The notes under the pieces were generated by a model. That model made no database searches. It worked only from the letters and a program-made list of their open reading frames with translations, and had not been told where the DNA came from. Below are positions 56,098 to 64,000 of a DNA stretch of 64,000 nucleotides, piece after piece (position 1 is the stretch's first letter; each line of letters starts with the position of its first letter). This stretch comes from Isoetes taiwanensis (Eukaryota > Streptophyta > Lycopodiopsida > Isoetales > Isoetaceae), in NCBI GenBank assembly GCA_021234155.1, contig JAJEKV010000032.1:1613460-1677459 (forward strand), read 5' to 3'. Position numbers and translations under genes: made by a program.

Positions 56098-59078
56098 GTG
56101 TAAAAGTTCCAAGAAAAGTGCTCCAACAATTATCTGGCACAGCTTTCCCTAAAGGGTAAAAAGTCTGTCTCTGAAAAAGCTTGCCAAATGCACACCAAAT
56201 AAGCTTTAATTGTGATTCTTGCATCCATGGCTGCCCAAAACCTATATTTATCACACTTCAGAAGGCTAGATAGATCAAAAAGACATTCCTGACCAAGTCA
56301 ATTTTTGGTCAATATCCCTAGCAGAGAGCTCGATTTTTGAACTCGATGCTGGGACTTCTTGTTTGAGATCTGACACTTCTGCCTATTCTAAAAATGCCTG
56401 CAATCAATGGGCCCTGATGGTCTTTGCAAATGGAGATCAAGATTTTTTGTTTTTTGAATTTTCTTGGGCTGACTATTATAAATCATGAATAGAGATGAGA
56501 GCAAATCTATTTCTAGAGAGAATGTGTGCAAATGTTGTTCTTTATGCAATAATCATGCATGAGATAAGGTCCAAAAGACTCTGAAGATCTTTATGCATTG
56601 CTATATAGCTAAATGTAGATCTATGCTTCAGTACATTAGGGTTTTTTTTAGATTAAAAAAGGGCCTTCAAAACATGCCAACTAGGCCAAATGAAGATAAA
56701 TGAACTACCAATCAGAAATCAGAGCCTGACGGGTCCAGTCAGCAAAACTGTTATAACTAACTCACTGGATCACATTTTCTACCATAACTATTGATAGAAA
56801 AGTCCAAATGAGCTCTCGTTTAGTGCAATAGATAGATCTCATTGAGATCTTTCCAACATTAGGTGCTTTGCACATATTTTAACCACTTATGATTGTCAAA
56901 ACTCCAAAAAATATGGTTTTTACTATTTTTTACTATCGTACGGGGCTAAAAGATATGCAAACCACCCAAGGTTGGAAAGATCTTAATGAGATCTATCTAT
57001 TGCACCAAACAAGAGCTCATTTGGACTTTTCTATCAACAGTTATGCTAGAAAATGTGATCCAGTGAGTTAGTTATAACTGTTTTGCTGACTGGATTACCA
57101 GTTCTGTTTTCTGATTGGTAGTTCATATAGCTTAGTCAACAGTTCTTAGAAGGCCCTTTTATGATCTCAAAAAATCCCTAATGAAATTGAAGTTAGAATT
57201 CAGCTTCTTGTGCTGATGGCTCAGGCAAACAATGGGACTAGATAACACTTGTGCTGTGCATGCCCAAATGCCAAGCTAATGATACCATAACTCCTGGAAT
57301 GAAATGTAGAAGGTAAATAATGCTAACATAGTAATTTTTAACAATAGGTTGATGTAGAACACTGAGAATTCAACAACAAGGCTCGGATTTTCAATTGAAT
57401 CAGGTACACATAGGCAAATAACAAGAATCCCAAGCTCTGAGTCTTGGGTACAGGATCAAATAGGTAAACAGTCACGTAATTCAGATGAATTCGTCAACAA
57501 TTCAAACTGAAAATCAAGTATGGAAGGCAGAATCAAGCTTCAATCAAGTAAGCCGGTCCTTCTTCAAGGTAAATAATCGCTTCTTCACCTCAAAGCCCTC
57601 GAATTTTTCTTCTGCACAAAAGCCCCTTTTTGTAATTCCCCTGTTCTGTTGCATTCTTGATCAATTCCATTTAATTCTCTGTCTTTTTGCTCCTTTGATG
57701 CATTCTTGGCATTATTCGGCAGGTTTAGGTCATAATTGCACCGTTGTTTTGGCCGAATCGACCGGATCTTGGCATTCACAGGTTTAGGGTTCTTGAAAGA
57801 TATCCCACAGGCCAAATTAAGTTTGGCAGACCAGGTTATATAAGGAATAACAAATTCCTTATTTATAATTATTAACGTGCAATATCCACGTGGGATTCGG
57901 TACCTCCACCGCCCCACACGCCCGGATGTTCCACGTGGCATGGGGAGATTGGCTGGGGAGAAAAATAGGCTGGGGGGGTAGATAGAATTTTTTTTATCCC
58001 ATAGGCTATGGCACGATTCCCAAGGAACCAAATTTAATGGCCAAAACAAATGAATTTTTTTATTTTCTTTTTTCCAATGGGAATATTTTCTCATGCTCTG
58101 GAAGATTTTGGAATCTTTTTTGCAAATGAGCATTTTCAAATTTTGGCTTAAAAATAGCTTGTAAGGAGGTGATGTGGCATGTGAGAATGATGACATGGCA
58201 AGGTAGGGGTGACATGGCAAAACAAGGATGGTGACGTGTCAATCAACTTGGCTTAGAATATTTTATCTAGTCAAACTTCGAGTGAGGTGGACATGATGTG
58301 TGTGACATGTGGATGGTGATGTGGAGGTGTTAATGATGATGTGGCATGGTGATGTGTCACCTTATGGGTTCAAACATGCAACTTGAAGGTTTTTTTGCAA
58401 AAAATTTGGAGTATGAACATGGTGACAAGTGTATGACATGACATGGCAAGAAGGGTGACAAGTATGATGACTTGGCATCTCAAAGGTGTTCTCATGGGTC
58501 AACTTTGGCATAAATGCACAACATTGGCATTCTCTAGGCAAATTTGATTTTTGGTTGTTTCCCTTAGGAATTTTATCATTCTCTCTCCTCTTTGACTTTT
58601 AAGGAGATGATGTTGATCTTTGACCACGTGTATGACCAAGTCAATTTGAATTTAGAGCTTTGAATAATATAGAAATGGTATGGCGAATGTATGGCATGTG
58701 AATGACTTATGAAGGTGTAGTTTTGACTAGAAAAAATCTTCAAGGCCAAGTTTGACTTATGAATGAGGTGTAGGCATGAACTCAAGATCTCATAGGCATT
58801 TCATCATGGTATAAGGTAGAGGGGATGTAGGATGAAAATCAAAGGGTGCAATCATGCCAAGAACTCAAATGATCACATACCAAGAAATCTTCAAGGGGTC
58901 TTCAGTCTTTTGCTTGATTCTCCTTTTGCCTTGTTTGTGTGGCCTGAGTCAATTATCCTTACCTTGCTCTTCAAGTCTTCCAGGTGTGCAAAAAGAATTC
59001 TTCTTGTGCCTCAAAATTCAGATCAAAGTGTGAAAATTAGTCTTCAAAATAGGTCTTGCTCTTCCATGCTGCTATGCT
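56098..59078. other. 3-kb non-coding insertion inside element A
   Basis: Separates the acidic linker from the H2A-like fold. It has a large hairpin (56635-57187), AT-rich stretches, and at 58150-58470 many degenerate copies of gtgacatggca / tgatgtggcatg. No gene. It may be an insertion of another element or a very long intron; no clean target duplication or splice pair was found. Confidence 0.5.
56635..57187. repeat. large imperfect hairpin
   Basis: Left arm 56635-56875, right arm 56952-57187, loop about 76 bp. The arms pair along cattaggg, aaaagggccttc, tgaactaccaatcagaaa, cagttataactaactcactg, aaaagtccaaatgagctc and gatctttccaac, with roughly 85-90 per cent match. A transcript would form a long stem that could feed small-RNA production. 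Confidence 0.8.
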
Positions 59079-59514
59079 ATGGCAGCAGTAGCTACTTCGG
59101 TTACACCGCAGGGTAAAGCATTGGGAAATCATCTTACACGCTTCTTCCTATCGGCCTTTCGGCAAGGGCAGGTCCTCTTTGTGGCACGAGACCTGGCCCT
59201 AGAAGCCGAAGCATCGTGGTGGAGCCTCCGTGCCTTGTCCACCCTGGCGGGTCACGAGAAGCTTCCTTATCGCATCCTCACTTATGTGTTGGTGCGTCGG
59301 GACTTCGCCCTTACCGCCTTGGGCCAAGACATAGCACCGTGGATGAGCATGAAGCTCCTTACGGCAGCCCCATTAGCTGTTGCTTGTTCCCTATCCACCA
59401 GAGGTTGCTTCCCTTGCAGCCACCACTGTTGACCCAGGGGTTACCTTGTTACGCCATCGGCCGCCACCATCCCCTCCTACATCGATGGATCAAGATGCGG
59501 GGCCTAGCTCCTAA
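59079..59514 (+). pseudogene. H2A-like histone fold of element A
   Basis: ATG 59079. After a short tail (AAVATSVTPQGKALGNH) comes LTRFFLSAFRQGQVLFVARD, then LEAEASWWSLRALSTLAGH, then LTYVLVRRDFALTALGQDI. Laid on H2A, these fall on RIHRLLRKGNYAERV, YLAAVLEYLTAEILELAGN and TRIIPRHLQLAIRNDEEL; the R-x-(hydrophobic)-x-L start of helix 3 is kept. The homologous part of element B (about 62280-62500) shows the same pattern independently. Identity to H2A is low, so the call rests on helix spacing, hydrophobic pattern and the H3 next door. A frameshift near 59380 moves the tail to ASLAATTVDPGVTLLRHR. Confidence 0.55.
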
Positions 59515-59620
59515 ATAGACATAAGAGGCATTATAGAGTATGGCCTTTGGCCACTCAAACATATGTATTAAGTATAAGGAATAACTTACATATTGTATAT
59601 CTATTCTTGCCTTCTTACAG
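59515..59620 (+). other. intron-like spacer before the H2B-like ORF
   Basis: About 100 AT-rich bases ending in a pyrimidine-rich acceptor, ctattcttgccttcttacag (AG at 59619-59620). The H2B-like frame starts exactly after it with GAGAAGAAGAAG. Confidence 0.5.
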
Positions 59621-59932
59621 GAGAAGAAGAAGAGCCATATGACCCAACCAAGGGCTTACAGATAGTTACGACCATGCCTATGAACACTTAAAGCTTACCC
59701 TCCGTTGAAGTTCGTCGTATTAGGATTGTACCAAGCAGGAAGCTTTCAAGATGCTGACGATCATCTGTGGCATATTTACTACGCGCTCCGTGATCTTCTC
59801 AATCTTTTAATTATCAGCCCAACCTGGGAGTTTCAAGACGTGATCATCCAAGCTTGGACTAAGTATAAGATGGTCCGTGCAGTAAGGGAGAGTATCCGAT
59901 ACTCTATCCTTTATCCCCTTACTCAGCCCTGA
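59621..59932 (+). pseudogene. H2B-like histone fold of element A
   Basis: The frame from the acceptor at 59620 opens with a basic EKKKS stretch. It has two stops (59663 TAG where CAG fits; about 59681 TGA where CGA fits), then LKFVVLGLYQAGSFQDADDH, LWHIYYALRDLLNLLI, WEFQDVIIQAWTKYKMVRAV and RESIRYSILYPL. The last 42 residues can be laid without gaps on the H2B segment from FVNDIFERIAGEASRLARYN to REIQTAVRLLLPGEL; VRESIRYSILYPL matches SREIQTAVRLLLP in position and pattern. The basic tail, length (about 100 residues) and place after the H2A-like fold support H2B. The identity is low and needs a profile search. Confidence 0.5.
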
Positions 59933-60108
59933 GCTAACTTGTTAAGACCCTCTTTGTATAAATATAACTTCAGTTCTTGTGTGTTATGCCAGGAAGTTTT
60001 GTAATCGTGTCTTCATCTTAATAAATGAAAGTTTTGTTGTTGCAAAGTTCTTGTCATAACTAATTGAACTAGTATGCTTATCTTGAATTTGTTTTCTATC
60101 TTAAATGG
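59933..60108 (+). other. spacer between H2B-like ORF and gag
   Basis: AT-rich, with TATAAATATAAC at about 59955 and an AATAAA-like ttaataaatga at about 60020. No coding signal. It could hold an internal promoter or a polyadenylation site. Confidence 0.4.
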
Positions 60109-61044
60109 TGCACGCCCCCCTCCGTGGGCGACACCCGTACAACCGGGTCGTCTTACCCCCGAACAGGAGCTCATCATCATGAAGCGCCAGCTTACTGAGC
60201 TCCAGCCTATGTACTGCAAATCAATCCACCCCAAATGCCACAGAAATATGGACCCGAGATTCCTGCTCCCCTGAATCAGTAGCCGCCGCCACCCGCACCT
60301 GCACCTGTGCACGCTACAACAAATCGATCTAAGAGGGCATGCACCAGTTCGTCTTCAGATGCTACCTCTGAGTCTTCTGACTCATCTGACTCCTCTGAGG
60401 ACGAGGCCGACCATACGAAAGCCAAAAAGAAGGATTACCAGAAAATAGTGGATTCTGCTATCACTAATATTTGGAAGAACCGAAAGCTAGCACAGTTCTC
60501 GGGAAAAATCAGGTCCGGAGTGGATGCGGAATCCTGGTTGGATGAAATGCAGGAGTTCGATAAGTCATATGGAATGACCAAGAAAGATATTGGCAAAGTT
60601 GCCACGACCAATCTCACAGGGTCTGCTCGTATCTAGTGGAAAGGATATGCCCGCTCCCATGGGCTCACGAGAGGAAGGTGCCGCTATAAGGTCTTTGCTA
60701 AAGCCTTCAAGTCTCATTATGTAGTCAGGGCTCACCGCTGTCAACAGATCCAAACCTTCTACCGCCTGGAACAGAAGAACATGTCCGTCCAGTCTTATAT
60801 GGATGAGTTCATGAGGTTACGCTTATTTGTCCCAAAGATAAATGAGCGCAGGGTAGTTGAAGGATATATAGAGGGCTTATCCCCTACCTTAAGGAAAATG
60901 GTTCGAGCAATAGACCCTAAGACAGTTGTAGAAGCAGAGGCTAAAGCCCTAAGCCTAGAAGAGGACACTCCCAAGTACCAGCCACCGCAACAAAAGTCTC
61001 TCCCATCAAGAACCCTTGTGCACGAAACCCCAGGCAGACCATAG
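60109..61044 (+). pseudogene. gag of element A
   Basis: Starts at ATG 60104-60109 with PEQELIIMKRQLTELQ-like residues. Then come a Pro-rich piece, a Ser/Asp/Glu-rich linker (SSDATSESSDSSDSSEDEAD) and a Retrotrans_gag domain: KIVDSAITNIWKNRKLAQFS, AESWLDEMQEFDKSYGMTKK, WKGYARSHGL, SVQSYMDEFMRLRLFVPKIN, EGYIEGLSPTLRKMVRAID, VVEAEAKALSLEED. It ends at TAG 61042, and the zinc knuckle is missing. Stops: TAG at about 60282, and TAG at about 60634 where element B has TGG (I-W-W-K-G-Y). One frameshift near 60235. Gag forms the particle; a split between highly acidic N-terminal linker and capsid is visible. Confidence 0.88.
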
Positions 61045-61046
61045 TC

Positions 61047-61055
61047 TATAAAAAG
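61047..61055 (+). promoter_or_regulatory. TATA box in front of element B's histone ORF
   Basis: TATAAAAAG two bases after the gag stop of element A and 117 bp before ATG 61164 of element B. Strong match to plant TATA boxes. It suggests that element B's first ORF is transcribed from here; the surrounding LTR is not identifiable. Confidence 0.5.
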
Positions 61056-61163
61056 GGCCTCATTTGCCATTTTCCCTTCACCAGAACTGTTCCTGGCATC
61101 TTAGGCGATTTTCCAACCTTTCATTGATCTTTGCAAGCCATTTTCTACACTCATTTCTGCTCA

Positions 61164-62671
61164 ATGGTGCCTAGCAACTTTGTTAGATGGTATGATGCTG
61201 CCAACCACATCCATGACTTCCCTGCTGATCAAGCCTTCCAGGTGTTCGACCATTTGTTCGATCTTCATGCAACCTTGACCAGGACACCCTTCTATACTAA
61301 TATCATTTGCCAATATGATCAACAGATCCGACCCTGGGAAGTTAGCTTACCCCCTAGGGGAGGGAATTGGTTTTCTCTAGAGACACTTAGCCAAGCCTTA
61401 GGAAGAGAGATGGGAGGATCCAAGGGCAAGAACCAGCTGTGGAATAGGACTAGAACCATGCCCGACTACATGACCTGCAGGCATAATAGACATAGATATC
61501 TCTCATCCCAGACAGCCCTTGCTCTATTCATACAGTATAAGTCATCAATAGGGTGGGAGAACCTTCCATTCAGCCTCTAGACCTAGCACCACTCAACACT
61601 CATAGGGACCAAGGCCACATCCTTGAGATAGACTCCTCGGAGTACGAGTACCAGGGCACGACATCAGGGACACCAACACTACAGATCGAGCAAGACTACG
61701 AGCAGCTAGGGGAAGAAAATCCAGATTGGGAAAGCAGAGAGGCCAGGCACGATGACGACATCAGGCGAGCCTACGAGCCACCAATCGGCATCACATCCCT
61801 ATCACCTATAGTCATCGACGGAGAAGAATACATCTTGGCAAACGACATCCTCAACCTACCTTACTATCAAGAAGAAGGGCTTAGGATCGACGAGCTCTTA
61901 GGCTTGATGGCACATGAGCAGAACACCGACCTCATCGACTACTCCTACCAGGAAATTCCAAGGGAGTTAGTAGAGCGGCCCTCCTACGCCGGGAAGAGAA
62001 TGTCAGATATAGCAGCCTATCAACAGATAAGGGAGATCTATCGACAACAGGAACCCATCATCCCAGAGGAGGAGTTCCAAGAAATACAAAGTAGGTTGTA
62101 CAAACCAGGAAGAGGCCCAAGCTCTAGCCGGACAGTTCGTTCCAGAAGTATGCAGGAAGCATCCAGCAGCATCAACTTGGAGAACGCAACTACCATGTGG
62201 AGAGATCATGAAGACCTCTTGGCGGTAGATGTCTACGGCGGGGCAGCTCAAAGGAAGGGCACAGGATCACGAAGCACAGGCAAGGGTACGGCGCTCCGCT
62301 ACTACCTCCCAGCCCTCAGTCAAGGGCAGATGATAGTCTTCCACAAGGAGTTCAGTCCAAGAGGGGAAGAGTCTGTGGCGCTCCTCATAGCACTCTCTGG
62401 CTTCGGGCAGCACTCCAAGATATACAGCCATGCGGATCACATCGTCCTCTTCAAGAGATCCGTGGCGCTCCACTGCCTCAACTTCGCCAGAGGCCACCTC
62501 AGGGACGCGACACTGTCAGTAGTAGCGGCAACCGCACCAGAACTCCCGGCACCAGAAATGGCCCGAGCACTCGAAGGAGGATCAACCAGGAACATCTTGC
62601 GCTACCTCGGCAAAGGCCTTCGGCTTAGGGACGTCAAGAATTTCTTCAAGTTGACGAAGAGCCATCGATAA
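61164..62671 (+). pseudogene. unknown domain fused to H2A-like fold, element B
   Basis: ATG 61164 opens VPSNFVRWYDAANHIHDF. One frameshift near 61555-61580 separates this frame from the 372-codon frame ending at TAA 62669. Order: unknown domain block 1; an acidic linker; block 2 (SPIVIDGEEYILANDILNLP); a Ser-rich, basic linker (SSSRTVRSRS); then the H2A-like fold. That fold reads TGKGTALRYYLPALSQGQ, ESVALLIALSGFGQHSKI and HADHIVLFKRSVALHCLNFA. It aligns without large gaps to the fold at 59079 in element A. A C-terminal tail (RNILRYLGKGLRLRD) is helical and basic. GC content is higher and stops fewer than in element A. Only one lesion separates it from a single long frame of about 500 codons. 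Confidence 0.65.
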
Positions 62672-62897
62672 TAGACAAATTCTGTTTTAGTCATCTTCTA
62701 AATTATATTAAATGTCTTCGCTCCTATATGCTAGCATGTATTTTACATTAATGTGTAACTTTTATATATTAATGACTATAAATTGTCTTTAACTTATAAG
62801 TGCAATTTTGGCATGATTTCTTTTATGATCAACAATAATTCACTTGTAAATAAGGATGAATAACTAAAGTAACAGTATTGATGACTAATACTTGCAG
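62672..62897 (+). other. intron-like spacer before gag B
   Basis: 226 AT-rich bases ending with TGACTAATACTTGCAG. This joins a branch-site consensus (TGACTAAT) to an acceptor (AG at 62896-62897). The gag frame is open across the acceptor back to 62885 but has no ATG until 63031, so entry by splicing is plausible. Confidence 0.5.
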
Positions 62898-64000
62898 CCA
62901 GGAACATCGGCTCAGGGTCGCAAGGCCAGGGCCGACATCACCAATGGGTACCTAGAAACCTATTCGGGTGTGAACATGATGACAACAATGAAGAATTGAC
63001 GGTGGAGACAGTCAATGCAAGGCTCACCCAGATGAGGAACCAGATGCACCAGCTGATTCGCTGGGCCACCCCATTGATGAACGCCCAGGAATATGGACCT
63101 GCACCGCCACCTCCACCACCACTACCTCAGCAAGGCATTGAGGAGGCTCCATTACCAGAAGGGGAAGGCAATCAGGAAAATGTCAGGGACAGAAAGAGAA
63201 AAAGGAGAACCCGAAGGACCCCAACACCATCCAGCTCCAGTTCATCAGACACTTCTGACAGCCAAGACAGTTCTAGCTCAGACAATGAGTCCGATAGATC
63301 ACAGGTAAGGGCCAGGGCAAGGAAGACAGATAACTATCAGAAGAAAGTGGACAGCGCTATGAGCAATGTATGGAAGACTAGGAAGTTGGGACAGTTCTCA
63401 GGGAAAGACAGGTCAGGCATGGAGGCAGAGGCTTGGCTTGACGAGATGGAAGAGTTTGGTAATTCTTACGGCATGAAGGACAAGGACATAGGGAAGGTCG
63501 CTACAGCCAACTTAATAGGAGCAGCCAGAATTTGGTGGAAGGGCTATGCAAAGTCCAATAAGCTGAAAAGAAATAGTTGCAGATTCAGGACCTTCAGCAA
63601 GGCTTTTCGAAGACATTATATGCCAAGATCGCACACTAGCAGACAGATCCAGCAGTTCTACAGGCTAGACCAGGGGAGCCTATCAGTAGCTAAGTACACA
63701 GAGGAATTCATGCGGCTCAGGCTCAATGTTCCCGGAATCTCTGAAAGGCAAGCGGTTGACGGATATATTGAAGGGTTGAACAGCAATATCAAGAGACTAG
63801 TCCGAGCAATCAACCCAAGGACAGTAGCAGAAGCCGAGGACAAAGCTTTAAGTTTGGAAGAAGCTCCAGTTACCCCAGACCAGAAACAGTTACCATTCAA
63901 GGGTAAATCAACAGGGCAGTACCAAGGGCAGTATCAGAATAAGCAATCGGCAACTGCGCCAACAGCAAGGAAAAGTTCAGGGAAAGCCCTTTGGAGACCG
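62898..64000 (+). CDS. gag polyprotein of element B, intact to window end
   Basis: This frame has no stop from 62885 to 64000 and leaves the window open. No ATG is present before 63031 (in TQMRNQMHQLIRW), so either that ATG or a spliced 5' exon supplies the start. Order: helical N-terminus (ELTVETVNARLTQMRNQMHQ), Pro stretch (PAPPPPPPLP), basic patch (RDRKRKRRTRR), Ser/Asp linker (SSSSDTSDSQDSSSSDNESD), then Retrotrans_gag: SAMSNVWKTRKLGQFSGKDR, EAWLDEMEEFGNSYGMKDKD, ARIWWKGYAKSNKL, KYTEEFMRLRLNVPGISERQ, DGYIEGLNSNIKRLVRAINP, EDKALSLEEAP. The tail QYQGQYQNKQ leads toward the expected zinc knuckle beyond the window. About 60 per cent identical to gag A. Confidence 0.9.

Larger units (their letters stand above)
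53586..61045 (+). mobile_element. histone-carrying retroelement A (5' half)
   Basis: Order: unknown domain + histone H3 (53586-54877); second copy of the unknown domain (55053-56097); 3-kb non-coding insertion; H2A-like fold (59079-59514); H2B-like fold (59621-59932); gag (60109-61044). Gag is a Retrotrans_gag domain, so this is the front part of an LTR-retrotransposon. It stops at gag, where element B begins. Stops in it are mostly TGA/TAG/TAA at places where CGA, CAG or CAA fits. LTRs and pol are not visible. Confidence 0.75.

Overview
This window looks like repeat-rich chromatin from a large land-plant nuclear genome. Most of it is nested, decayed transposable elements: Ty3 chromoviruses, plant-type LINEs, a BED/DUF659 hAT transposase and many foldback elements. 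The only near-complete host gene is a PLATZ-type zinc-binding protein with spliced-gene structure. There are also fragments of Snf2, DUF829, SAM and PPR genes. Nothing looks bacterial, organellar or viral in the ordinary sense. I cannot place the species.

Layout. 1-5865 is the 3' part of a plus-strand Ty3 chromovirus (protease, RT, RNase H, integrase, chromodomain, PPT, LTR). It sits inside LINE-A, a minus-strand LINE whose endonuclease start is at 5866-6644 and whose ORF1 is at 17147-19300. The two LINE-A parts are split by a 10.5-kb DNA transposon (6645-17146). That transposon has subterminal repeat arrays, a ruined hAT transposase, hairpin repeats, a coiled-coil ORF and a protein-kinase ORF. 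19.3-28 kb is mostly non-coding, with the PLATZ pseudogene at 24401-25713. 28001-29177 is a 5'-truncated LINE with poly-A tail and a probable target-site duplication. 31.1-33 kb looks like a non-autonomous DNA transposon, and 33-34.1 kb is a minisatellite around an Snf2 fragment. 34.1-36.6 kb is a 1-kb tandem repeat leading into LINE-B (36690-41955), whose ORF1 carries a 269-bp MITE. A second chromovirus, on the minus strand, runs 41960-46985. An orphan chromovirus LTR with its primer-binding site follows at 48830-49689. Host-gene fragments (SAM/DUF829, PPR) and a near-perfect foldback occupy 50.3-53.3 kb.

The most unusual part is 53.6-64.0 kb. Two related retroelements (A and B) carry histone-like genes in front of gag. 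Element A has an unmistakable histone H3 fused behind a domain I do not recognise. It then has a second copy of that domain, an H2A-like histone fold, an H2B-like histone fold, and a Retrotrans_gag domain. Element B repeats the unknown domain plus H2A-like fold and then has an intact gag reading frame that runs off the window end. Element A is decayed, mainly by C-to-T type nonsense changes; B is much better preserved. I infer a retroelement lineage with its own core-histone set. The H3 and gag calls are firm, while the H2A-like and H2B-like calls rest on alignment by eye.
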